A DNA stretch of 64,000 nucleotides from Gnetum montanum (lineage: Eukaryota; Streptophyta; Gnetopsida; Gnetales; Gnetaceae), in assembly GCA_015680685.1 (NCBI GenBank), contig MNCI01022125.1, positions 291,699-355,698 of the forward strand, given 5' to 3'. The translations under genes were made by a program, and so were the position numbers. Numbering within the stretch: the first letter of the stretch is position 1; every line of letters starts with the position of its first letter. This document shows, piece by piece, positions 12,201 through 22,377 of the stretch. The notes below the pieces were generated by a model, which had not been told where the DNA came from, did not search any database, and was given only the letters and a program-made list of their open reading frames with translations.

Positions 12201-12978
12201 CAGTGTTAAAAATATAAAGATCGTTAAAAGAGTAGGAGTTCCCAAAGTGGGAAAGAGACCAATGAATAGGATAATGATCTGACAAAACCTGTGTATAATC
12301 TGTTTGGACAGGGGCACCATTGGTAAAAGTAAAATAAATAAGGGGATTAGTAGATAGATAAACCCAATCCAATCGAGAAGAGATGTAGGAAGCACCAAGT
12401 CTAGCGTTACTCCAAGTAAACCAGTTAGAGGTACTAGAAGATGAATAGTTTTCATTAGCTTCTTGCAACTTTAATTGACATTTCAACGAGAGCCACTCAG
12501 AAAGCTCCCTGTTATCTAAACCACCTCTTTGTCCTCCTAATTTATCCTTCGGATGCTCAGTCATGTTTGCAATAATCCATTTAACTTGGGGTAAATTGTG
12601 CCTAAGCCAATTCCACAAGAGCTTTCGATCAGTTGAGTGACAAAAAGCATAAATGGAGACAATCCTTAAGATCTCATTCGCGTACCGTAATCGAACCCAA
12701 CTACAATGCCCTAAATTATCACAACCATGATCAAGAACAGACTCCTGCCATTTATTATGGAGAAAAATTATAGCCCCCCCTTTACCATGTTCATGGTGAG
12801 TAGGAACATAAGAACTATTGGGAAAAATGCTCTGGCAGCAAGTTTGAAGATTGAATCCTTGGATTTTAATTTCTTGAAGACAAACAACGTCAAAGGAATG
12901 TCTCTGAATATAATCTCAAACTATATATCGTCTACGAGGGTCTGAGAGACCCCTAACATTCCATGAACAATACTTCAT
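9232..12978 (-). pseudogene. LINE-A ORF2: endonuclease, reverse transcriptase, zinc finger
   Basis: The ATG at 12978 (MKYCSWNVRGLSDPRRR) opens a frame of about 1,249 codons. An AP endonuclease comes first (VVCLQEIK, then SDHYPI near 12270), but the usual GDFN metal motif reads IIANMTE, so one catalytic residue is gone. The reverse transcriptase runs from about 11480 (WRPITLLNVIYK, LKLDFAKAYD, SVRQGCPLAPYLF) to the FADDT box near 10860. A zf-RVT domain with CPICKADDSFQHVFWDC lies at 9500-9600. The open pieces 12978, 12618, 11496, 10929 and 9642 are all in one frame. It is broken by in-frame stops at 12916-12918, 11719-11721, 11524-11526, 11023-11025, 10342-10344 and a few later ones, with no frameshift that I can see. 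Confidence 0.85.
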
Positions 12979-13091
12979 TGGGTTTGTGTAAAAGAAGGAG
13001 GATCTTCCTCAACCACCAATGCCTTAAAAGAATTCCTAGATTCAAAATTGTTAACTAAAGGACGCCGAGCACTTGTTCTTTTGTTAATGGA

Positions 13092-14156
13092 CTAGCTAAC
13101 ACCAGTTGATGATCGATGCCCTTTAGGGAAAGCACTAAAGATAGGGTTATCTCGTGTGACTAAGGCATAAGATTTCCGAGAAACACGCTCCCAGCCACTA
13201 GTAGCGTCTTTTGGGGCCCTTTCATGGTTAAGAGGAGTCTTAGTGGCATCAGTATCCTCGACTCTCATATCTTCTACGTCAGACACCTTAGAATCTGAAG
13301 AAGGAGATTTAGTTGAGTGAACCTCGACAGTATCCTTGCCTATGTCCTGAGATATGTTTTGGTTTTTTAGTTCTTCACTAACTTGTTCTGCTAAAATTCG
13401 CTCAGTTTCAAGCTTAGCTAGTAACTTTGGACATTGAGCTTTACGGTGGTTCGGATCAAGACAGTAGTAACAACGGTTAGGAAGTGTAAGATATGAAATT
13501 TTTTGAACAAAAGTTTTTCCTTTCACATTAACTTCCAGTGAATCAGGACGTGACTTTTGTATATCTATTTTAACGCACACTCGTCGAGTTGGTCGTGGAC
13601 GGAAACCTGAAAAAGCTTCCATACCGATGACTTCCCCAACCTGTGCAGCAAGGATATCAACATGGGGAGAAAAATGAGGAGAGAGTCCTGGAAATTCAAT
13701 CCAGACCGGCAAAATACTTTTGCTTGCTTTTTTAGGATCGAAATCCTCTTTCCAAGGTTGAAGAACTAAAAAAGATCCATAAACATCCCAAATTGACTGT
13801 TGTTTCACAAATGCTGCTATCGCCTTAGTTTCAAAAGCGAACAGAAAAAAACCTCTCATAAGATTGGAAGCTAGAGTTATTCTAATATTACGGGGTTCCC
13901 AAAATTTTTTAACCCAATCCTGGAACACCAAGGCAGGAGGAATCCTACCAATGAAGAAGCCAATTGTGTAAAGGTGAGTGAATGTTTGCACGGTTTGATC
14001 AAAGATATCTTCAGGAAAATCAAAACGTAATATAGAATCATTAGCATCCATGTTGGTGGAGCTATCAGTAGGCGGTGGGTCAATGTTGGAGGATTCCATT
14101 AATTTACGTTTTTTTCCTCCAACATCCAAGCAAGAAGACAAAACAGATTGGGTCAT
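13092..14156 (-). CDS. LINE-A ORF1, RNA-binding protein with zinc knuckle
   Basis: An uninterrupted 354-residue frame from ATG at 14156. The middle (about residues 55-220) has the layout of the DUF4283 domain of plant L1 ORF1 proteins (WVKKFWEP, PVWIEFPGLSPHF). It is followed by a CCHC zinc knuckle: C229, C232, H237, C242 in RCYYCLDPNHRKAQCP. The C-terminal 110 residues are charged and low in complexity, as usual. These proteins bind the element RNA and form the retrotransposition particle with ORF2. ORF2 follows 113 bp downstream on the same strand. ORF1 remains open although ORF2 is dead. Confidence 0.88.
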   Translation of the reverse strand: MTQSVLSSCLDVGGKKRKLMESSNIDPPPTDSSTNMDANDSILRFDFPEDIFDQTVQTFTHLYTIGFFIGRIPPALVFQDWVKKFWEPRNIRITLASNLMRGFFLFAFETKAIAAFVKQQSIWDVYGSFLVLQPWKEDFDPKKASKSILPVWIEFPGLSPHFSPHVDILAAQVGEVIGMEAFSGFRPRPTRRVCVKIDIQKSRPDSLEVNVKGKTFVQKISYLTLPNRCYYCLDPNHRKAQCPKLLAKLETERILAEQVSEELKNQNISQDIGKDTVEVHSTKSPSSDSKVSDVEDMRVEDTDATKTPLNHERAPKDATSGWERVSRKSYALVTRDNPIFSAFPKGHRSSTGVS

Positions 14157-14620
14157 GCAGACCCGTTAGGCCTAACCCTAGCCAATTTAGAAAATCAAAT
14201 AGAGAAATTTTTTTTAAAAGAAAGAAACAAAACACAATGGAACAAACTCACCCAATGCTTATTGACGCAGGCATTGTAGGAGGCGAAGGGTCCCACGTGC
14301 AATGCAGCAAAACCCCGTTCAAGCGCTCAGCACTCTGTTCTGCCCTTCATCACAGTCCTGCCCGAGCGCAGAGAATTGCGTTGATTTCAAGTCTTGAGCG
14401 GCCGATATTGCGTTTTATTTCCACCGGACGACGCAGCTGAGTTAATTCGAAAGACCAAAAACTCGCGGTCTCTCGACGCATGCATCAGCAAATCTGCATT
14501 TTTCCATCGCCCAAATTTCGCGTTGGAGCTATAATCTGCGTCTTTGCAGCAGCAATAAATAAAGACTTGAAATCTCTGAATAAGAACTTCGACGCACAGA
14601 TCGTGGTACCCCAATTTGGG

Positions 14621-15832
14621 TTTCCTCCTTTAATACTCCTTTATTTATAAGGCTGTTCCCGAGTTTCATGCATAGTGCTCTCACCTTCCCCTTCCCCTTC
14701 CCCGTTCCTTAACCCTACGACTTGGTCAGGTACTGACACTGTTAATATCAATACAACTTCTTTTCGGGTCCGACACCCCCATTATTTCCATGTCCATCCC
14801 ATCCCTCGCTGTTTTCATTTTTCTGTTTTTCGTAAAAAGCCACACATTTCTCCTTTAAGAAGCTTCAACCCAAAAAGCCACACATTCTTCCGTTAAAAAG
14901 CTTTACCCAAATCTGTTTCGGCAGAATACCGCTGCAAATTCCCACTATTTCAGCTACGCGAAGTTTGACCTCCTTGCCTACAATGTTCTGCATACTTCGA
15001 TCAGATTTTAGCAGCATGAAGTTTGACTTCCTTACCTATGAATATTATGCATACTTCAGTCTTGAAAAAACACTTAATCATAGAAACTACATTTATGCAA
15101 CTTCATCCGCTGCTCGCAACTTTATCATTTGACTATGGACTATAGGCATTATATTAGTTCTTGTGGACTTTGTTCTCCTCGACCATTTTAAAGCCATTAG
15201 AAAGCACGTCAAACTCTATGTTACATAGGAAATTACTCAACGTTTCTTTGACTTCGACAAGTTTGTTTTTGACACCCAAATTAAATGTCATTGAAATAAG
15301 GAAATCAATATCGATTTTTATGAAATTTAGTGTGAGAACCTTTTAATTAGGCTTTATGAGAATTAATATTTATATATAAATACATATGGTTTTTTACATT
15401 TTTATTAGATAAATGTGTATAGGACTATTTATATTTAGATGGATTAAGAAAACTTGAATCTCCCTTGTTGAGGTACCTTACATGGAAACTCTTTATGTTA
15501 GCTTCTAAAGCAATGTTTTAGTTTTTGGTGTTAGTGTTTTTTAAGGAAATGTTTTGGTTTTTGGTGTTAATGTTTTTTTTAATTACATGTTATTTGATGT
15601 TTGTTTTATGTTAGTTTTAACATGTCAAATGTTTGTAGGCAATGGCCTTTTGATGCCTATTGAAGGTCTATAGGTACAGTTGTGTGTGAGGCTTATTATT
15701 TGATGAGGATGAATTTCATTTGTATAAAGAATAAATTTGATTTTTATAGGTTGTACTAGAAATGGACAATTCCATAAAGCTATTTCATACATTTCTACAT
15801 TGTGGGTACCATTTGCACCATGGTTCTACTAG
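14621..15832. other. Non-coding with short imperfect tandem duplications
   Basis: Two pairs of diverged duplications are visible: one built on AAAAAGCCACACAT (about 14833-14910) and one on GAAGTTTGAC...TATGCATACTTC (14960-15000 and 15018-15058). A TTCCCC run lies at 14685-14706. No gene was recognised. Confidence 0.5.
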
Positions 15833-16023
15833 TGATGAGCCGCAATATCGTCCGCGATATTGTGGCCTTCCATGCGATATCACGTACACGATATCGCAGC
15901 CTACCTCATTGCTTATAAATAAGAGGCGGGCGCACTTGGTTTGCATAGTTAGTCTTAGTCCCTTACCCAAACTCTTGCCTTTTCTCCCTCTCAGAGTTCG
16001 AGAATTATTTCTGTGTGCCCGCA
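15833..16023 (+). mobile_element. LTR fragment (copy A) of the GATATCGC family
   Basis: Starts TGATGAGCCGC, carries several GATATCGC-type words (15843-15900), a TATA box (CTTATAAATAAGAGGCGG) and the start of R, and stops at GTGCCCGCA, where other copies continue AGTAGGAG. The 3' three quarters of the LTR is missing and minus-strand gag sequence follows at once. Confidence 0.75.
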
Positions 16024-18875
16024 TCCCCCATGACTATGGGTATTGCCACTGCTAGTGTTGCTCAATAAGTTGTGGTGGAGTTCCACTTGGATAATACGTT
16101 AAGGGTTGGTGGAACTACCTTGGGTTACCTTGGGGATAAGGTAACCTTCGGGGTGCTTGTCGTTTGTTAAGTCGTGGGTTAAGTGCATACCCCTCAGACT
16201 CTTGCAGATGTGAGATTATTGGGCAACATCCCTTAGGATGGTCATATTGGGATATCTCACATCCACCATCATTGTCTGTATCAGAATCCACAACCTCTTC
16301 GGTGATAGCCATTTTACCCTTACCTTTGTTACATGCATGGTCCAAAACCCTCTTTTTCTTTTTATCATAGTCACTACTTCGCTCTTTAGACTCCTCTACA
16401 ATTTTGAGAACGGTTTCAAATCTACTGTCTAAGGAGTCCCACATTTGGTCTACCTTTGCCGACACTTCTGTTGTTAATTTTTAGAGCGGCAAGGTTTTCC
16501 TATTCACCATCTCCTCGAGTGGTGACTCTTTCTCCTCCTCACCGAATCTCACTCCCCTTTTTCGGAGGGAAGGATCGTGGTTGTACTCTTCCGCACTTTC
16601 TCTCTTACGTAGCTTCCCTTCTTCCTTAGCTACTTGCTCTAGCAATCTATGGACCTGATGGGACCTAAGCTTTGATAATTTCCCTTGGGCGTATGTTCCA
16701 AGGGTTCTCCTGGTTTCATGCCTAAGCCAATCTATGAGATGGCATAGTTGATCCCGTTGTACGTAGCCATGGTCTGGGCAACGATATAACAGTGCATAAT
16801 AACAGCCCATGGCAGCATCCAAGGATTCATGATTTCCATGCTTCCATCCTTGGATTTGCTTTCGCAGGTTGGACACTTGGGAGTACGTTTAATGCTTATC
16901 ATTAAACAGTTCTAGCATTGTACTCCATCTCCTAATGGTTTCCAGTTCTAAGGACCGGTACCAGCTTTCTGCTTCTTTTACTAGTGTCCTTGGGAACAAC
17001 TTTAGCTTTTGCCACTCGTTTTCAATGTTCTGCAATGGGACGCGATATCGCATGGGCCGCAATATCGCGTACGCGATGTATCATACATGTTATTGCATCT
17101 CGCCGCCAAATCTATAAATAAGAGGCAACTCTCCCTTGTTTATCAATCTAGATCTAGATCCTTAGCGAAACTCTGGCAGTTTTACCTCTCCAGAGATAGA
17201 ATAATTTCCATGTGCCTGCAGTAGGAGCTCCAAAGTGAACGGATCTTTATTCAAGCAATTTTATACCTGAACGCACAATTGTCTACGACAATAAAGATGA
17301 ACTGTTGGATAAACCTTGCAGTGCATGGACTAAGCTAAATAGGAATTTAATTAATGTTATTTACTGCTTTCCTAATTAATCTCTCTCAACCCTCAACACT
17401 CCTAAGTGCATTCAATACGACCACTTCGAGCACGTGCATTACGCTTGGTAATCCCAGCAACGAATAGCGTTTGGTAATCCCAGAAGGTTGCATTGGTTCA
17501 GGGTGTGAACGGCAAGTGGGAACGGATGCTGATGCTAGGCATTAGAACTTAGTTAGTTAAAGTTAGTTAGTTTGTTCACCCTTTCCCTCATTAGCATAGG
17601 CAATAAAACATAAAAGATATAAAAATCACATACCTCAGACTTACTTAACCATACAACCGTGACAAATACAAGTAAGTCTGGGAAGACAACGAGCGATTAA
17701 CCTTAAGTGTTCCATAAGGAGTGTAGGCACTTAGTCTGTGGAGTTCGACCGAATCGCGCATGTAACGCTTGTATTCATATGGTTGAGTGTATGGGTACCT
17801 CGCCACTCATCACACATGCATCGTGAAATGCTTGTAAGTGGTTTTGAGGATCAGCGTTGTATCCCCCCTCAAATCGTGTGATATTATTCATATCCAACCT
17901 CTTGATCCTGCTATCTTTTTGGCACCTTGTAGGAATTCTTACAGCCTCTGTGATGTCTAACATGCTTCGGGTTACAAGTAGGGGTTCTTCGTTGTCATTT
18001 CGTTCATAGCATCTATGATGTCTACGCAGTTCCCTACTCTCCCTTCTTTCATGCCTCGATTCCTTCGATTGCCCTCGTCCTCTCTCTTGACTCTCTCATC
18101 AAGGTTTCTCACTATGTTTACCCTTATCCTCACGGCTAGACTCCTTATGACTGCATCCTAATACTGAAGGAGAGGGTGAATGTGATGATGAAGGTGAAGA
18201 AGAAGGAGAACCATCGCCATGACGATGTTTCCTACCTTCTCTTCGGTGGTCCCAACTCTGATCGTGATTACGATCAGAGTGCCCACCTTTGTCATGTGTT
18301 TGTGTTCCCTCATTGAACACTTGGTGTTCTTGGGGATCAGAACCAAGATTGTGAATCATGGAGCATAGGTTCTGATACACCACCTCCTGACCATCGTTAG
18401 GAGGGGGAACATCATTTGGTGGGGAACCTATCAAAACAGGTTCACCACCCTCAATTTCGCTTAATACGAGTGAAGCGTTATGGGGTCTTTTTCCCTTCAA
18501 CGATGTATAGTATCTCTCCTGCTGCAAGTCCTGTTGACGTTGCACTTATGTGGGATGGTAATCCCTTGTGTCAAAACCGCATGCAACGTATTCCACGTAT
18601 AATTATGACATGCTTATTCGTGCGAAAGCACGAAGGAGCATGTTGGGGACTGCTCGGTCTGGAGGCAACACTATGTTACCCTTCAAATCTCTCCAACACA
18701 GTTGCTCATCTTGATGGAGAATAAAGGTAAAGTCAGGTACATATTCATCGTGATGAACATATACCACACAGAATTGTTGAGGAACTGGTGGATCTAGGTT
18801 ACTTGTGTTGTACCGCCGATTGTCTCTAGTGTTGGTCCTAGGCGGTGAAATGCTTTTGTGCGAAGAAGAAGACAT
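16024..18875 (-). pseudogene. gag of the truncated Ty3-type element
   Basis: The ATG at 18875 begins MSSSSHKSISPPRTNTRDNR. A low-complexity region rich in Ser, His and Asp (18545-18099) and the segment GGYNADPQNHLQAFHDACVM (about 17880-17815) follow. After the nested LTR the capsid-type region resumes with LKLFPRTLVKEAESWYRSL and IQGWKHGNHESLDAAM, then a Lys/Glu-rich tail. The layout (N-terminal basic region, NPQ/DPQ-HL-AFHDAC, LFP-TL--EA--WY) is that of plant Ty3 gag. Several stops break the frame, and no CCHC knuckle remains. Gag forms the virus-like particle in such elements. Confidence 0.75.
17031..17812 (+). mobile_element. Solo LTR (copy B) inside gag
   Basis: About 782 bp with GATATCGC words at the start (17040-17075), TATA box (ATCTATAAATAAGAGGC, near 17110), AATAAAG poly-A type signal (17290) and the shared end GTACCTCGCCACTCATCA. 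The left terminus reads TGCAATGGGACGCG instead of TGATGAGACGCG. No convincing target duplication is present: TGTTC lies before and CACAT after. Confidence 0.75.
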
Positions 18876-19002
18876 TTTTGTCTTATTTGGTGTGCTATTT
18901 ACTGTTATCTTATTTTTCTTTTGATCAACCCTAAGGGTTCGTTCTAGCTTCCCAACGATGTGGATGATTTCCTATGTTCTACGTAGCACACAAACAACTA
19001 AG

Positions 19003-19020
19003 TCCCCGGCAACAGTGCCA
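19003..19020 (-). other. Primer binding site, tRNA-Asp type
   Basis: Minus strand TGGCACTGTTGCCGGGGA, one base after the LTR end. It matches the 3' end of plant tRNA-Asp at 16 of 18 positions. Confidence 0.8.
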
Positions 19021-19021
19021 A

Positions 19022-19931
19022 TGATGAGTGGCGAGGTACCCCTACACTCAACCATATGAATACGAGTGTCTCACACGCGATCCGGTCGAACTCCAAGGAC
19101 TAAGTGCTTACATGCCCTAATGGAACACTTAAGGTTAATCAATCGTTGTCTTCCCAAACTTACTTGTATTGTCACGGTTGTATGGTTAAGTAAGTTTGAG
19201 GTATGTGATTTTTATATCTTTTCTCTTTTAATGTCTTTATGCTAATGAGGAAAGGGTGAAGAGACTAAGTAACTAACTTTTATTAACTACTCACTAACTA
19301 AGTTCTAATTGTCCTAGCACTAGTATCCATTCCCACTTGCTGCACACACCCTGAACCAGTGCAATGCTACTGGGATTACCAAATGATACTCGTTACTGGG
19401 TTACCAAGCGTTGCACACGTGCTCAAAGCAGTCGTACTAAATGCACTTAACTAGGAGAGTCAAGGGTTGAGAGAGATTTAATTAACTAAGAAAGCGTTTA
19501 AACATTTAACAATAATTAAATCCTATTTAGCTTAGTCCAGATGCTGCAAGGTTTATCAGAAAGTTCGTCTTTATTGTTGTACACAAATGTGTGCTCAAGT
19601 ACAATTTGCTTGAATAAAGATCTGTTCACTTTAAGACTCCTACTGTGGGCACATGGAAATTATTCTAACTCTGGAATGGGAAAACTGCTATAGTTTAGCT
19701 AAGGTCTAGATCTAGAAGGAGAAACAAGGGAAAGTCGCCTCTTATTTATAGATGTTTTGGTGGGCCACTGATGAGTGGCGAGGTACCCCTACATCAACTG
19801 CGATATCACGTACGCAATATCATGGCAGCGATATCACAACCAACAAATTCATGACTCATCAGCCACAATATCGCATATGCGATATCACGGGGGCGGACAC
19901 GATATCACATCCGCGATATCGCGTCTCATCA
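19022..19931 (-). mobile_element. 5' LTR (copy C) of the truncated Ty3-type element
   Basis: 910 bp. On the plus strand it starts TGATGAGTGGCGAGG and ends GATATCGCGTCTCATCA, so the ends form a TGATGAG/CTCATCA inverted repeat. The U3 side (19799-19922) holds about eight GATATCGC-type words, next to a TATA box (CTTATTTATAG on the plus strand, 19740). It abuts the primer binding site. Confidence 0.88.
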
Positions 19932-20162
19932 GTAGTTCTTTATGTCCTCTCCTATTATCTATTATTTCTATTTCCATGTGGTGGAGATTCTTTCCTGTGG
20001 GTAGAAGCTATTTCAAAATAAACATAAGTCTACCTTTGAAAAATAGTGTTATTATTATGAGAGATAGTTTGTTATGTTCTCCTCACAACACTTGTATATG
20101 AATCCACTAGTTAATAATATTTTATCAACTTAGCAAACCTAAGTTCTCAGCAATGGTGCCAA
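19932..20162 (-). mobile_element. Leader and PBS of a second Ty3-type element
   Basis: Minus-strand leader belonging to the LTR at 20163-21046. The primer site TGGCACCATTGCTGAGAA (20161-20144) begins one base after that LTR and is a decayed relative of the tRNA-Asp site. The sequence stops where LTR copy C begins, so the first element appears to have inserted here. Confidence 0.6.
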
Positions 20163-21046
20163 TGACGAGTGAGAGGTATCCCCTACGCTCAACCATACAA
20201 ATCACAAGCGTTCACTAGTAATTCAGTTGAACTTCATAGAGTTAGTTATTCAAGTGGTCTATGTTCCTAACTAATGAATTGTGTAGGTGTAAGGTTGTTA
20301 TCTTCCTAACTCACACTCTTGTGTTATTGGTACATATGGTTAAGTGTGGGTTAAGACACATGATATATATTTTTATAAGTATTTTTATATCTTTCTTCTA
20401 ATAGCTAGATAACTAAGTAAAGGTTGAATAATTAAATGTCTAACTCATTGACTAGTCTATTAACTAACTTGTCCTAACGTGGAGTAACCTTTTCCACTTG
20501 TCGTACATATCTTGAACTAGTATTAACACTACTGGATTACCAAGTGGCTATTGTTGAACATACCAAATATCCACTGCTAGGATTACCAAGAGTTAACACT
20601 TTATGCTCGAAGTGTCATACTCATGTGTTCATGATTAATTATATTAATTAATTAAAAACATTAATGTAAAGTGCTTAGAAAGTAAAGTGCAAGAAAATAG
20701 ACTTAAGCTAGTCTAAGTGCTATAATGGATTTCGGAAATCTCGATTTTCTTACCATTCATGCCAATGTGTTCAGGTACATAGGCACTCAAATAAAAGTTC
20801 ATACAATATCTTAGATCTACATTGCAGTACTTAGAGGGAAAATAATCTAACTCTAGAGAGGATAAACTGCAAGAACTTGGCTACAACTATGACCTAACAT
20901 CCATAAATACGAGAGATGCATGCATTTATATAGGCAATGACTACGTCAATGTCAACGTATCTACATCAATGCATCCTACCATCCGTTGATAGCGATACGT
21001 CGATGGGGCTACATTGACACAAGCATGTCTTATTGATATTTCATCA
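20163..21046 (-). mobile_element. 5' LTR (copy I), divergent family member
   Basis: Shares the R/U5 order of the family (CTCAACCATAC, GGATTACCAAGTGG, GGTACATAGGCACTCAAATAAA), but its U3 has no GATATCGC. It carries words such as CTACGTCAATG, CTACATCAATG and CGTTGATAGCGATACGTCG (20940-21030). Ends read TGACGAG...TTCATCA on the plus strand. Confidence 0.7.
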
Positions 21047-22377
21047 ACATCTAAACACAATAATTAAGCTCAACATTCGACATTCTCTCTCAACCTTGTG
21101 ACTTTCCCAACATTAGCTCGACACATCAATTTGAAGGCCGAAACAAGGTTTGAAATGCGCAAAATCAATGTTTGATGACATGATCAAGATTTTTTTAAGT
21201 ATTAGCATCGCCTTGTTAATTTTTGTATGTCGACAAAAGTAATGGTTAAACTTACTATTTTTGAACCAAAGGTCAACTTTGGTTGAACTACACTTAACTT
21301 TGAGTTCAATTTTAACAATCCTAACTTAAATTTGGCAACTTTTAGCCTATAAATACGAGCTTAAAACACAAATTCAATGTTGGTTTCTTGAGATTTGAGA
21401 GCACTTGTTAGATTTCTAAAGATTAAAAGCATGAATTCTAGCCAACATTGTAGCACCCATGTGCTCCACAACCACCTTCTATACCTTGAGCATCTCTACC
21501 AAAGAAAGAATTTTTACGCTTCTACAACACTTTCCAAAGTTTGAATTTTTTCAACTCCAATGTTAGTAACAAGATCCTTAGCTAAAATGGCTCTATTTTA
21601 GCCCCAAATTGAATCTAGATCATGCCTACAGCTTTTCTATCCATATCCTAATCCTCGAAAGGTTCAACTTCACTCTCTAAATCCATACTTTGCTCAAGAT
21701 ATGAGCTTCTTTTATCAATTTTACTATACTTAAGTTTTTCACCTATCGCTTGTAACTTGGCCCTCCATAGGAGGTGAATATTTTATTACTCATCAATAAA
21801 GCATTTTTATTATTTAGAAAAGGATCTAATATCTTTTCACCATATCATAGCATCTCATTTTCATTATTTTGTGCTCATTTACTCACACTTTATACTTAGA
21901 ATTTATTCTATCTCCTACATTACATTATACACTTAATCAATTTTTCATCATGTTATAGTTAGTTATTTTTCAACATAAAAATCCCATTATTTGGGAAGGA
22001 ATCCGAGACACTTCTTTTACATTATAGTCTTAATATTTTAACATCTTACACTCTTTTGCAAAAATTTTATGCTTAGATTTTGTTCTATCACTTGTAGCCT
22101 ATTTTACAGTTAGTTTAGTTTTCAATAATTTATATTTGGTCATTTTTCTGAGTGATTTGCACTCATCATCTTTTGGCATTAAAACCTTATTTTCTCTATT
22201 GTTTCCTTGGTGTTCCTCATTCATGTGTGGTAGGTTAAGTTTATATTTGATTGAAGGTTTTACGCCTACTTTTTTCATAATCATTGATACATCAAGAATT
22301 ATATTGATCTGAAGACCATTTATGATCGTGTGCTAAGTATTCCAATACTTAGTTCATGAAAGTGTCTTTGTAAAAGT
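21047..22377. other. Non-coding, nothing recognised
   Basis: AT-rich, with a TATA-like CCTATAAATACGAGC near 21348 followed by no recognisable gene. Confidence 0.4.

Larger units (their letters stand above)
9054..14602 (-). mobile_element. Near-full-length L1-type LINE (LINE-A) with target duplication
   Basis: The element has a 5' UTR (14157-14602), ORF1 (13092-14156), ORF2 (9232-12978) and a 3' UTR (9054-9231), all on the minus strand. It is flanked by an identical 18-bp direct repeat, GTGGTACCCCAATTTGGG, at 9036-9053 and 14603-14620, a target-site duplication of the length usual for L1-type insertion. No poly-A tail is present; the 3' end on the minus strand is a run of C-rich sequence instead. 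The length of 5.5 kb is normal for a full plant L1. Confidence 0.9.
16024..19931 (-). mobile_element. Truncated Ty3-type element: 5' LTR, PBS and gag only
   Basis: On the minus strand the order is 5' LTR (19931-19022), primer binding site (19020-19003), leader, and gag (from 18875). Gag is interrupted by a solo LTR in the opposite orientation (17031-17812) and resumes from 17030 to about 16024, where it is cut off by LTR fragment A. No protease, reverse transcriptase or integrase sequence follows. The primer site complementary to tRNA-Asp is usual for the Athila/Tat branch of plant Ty3 elements. Confidence 0.8.
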
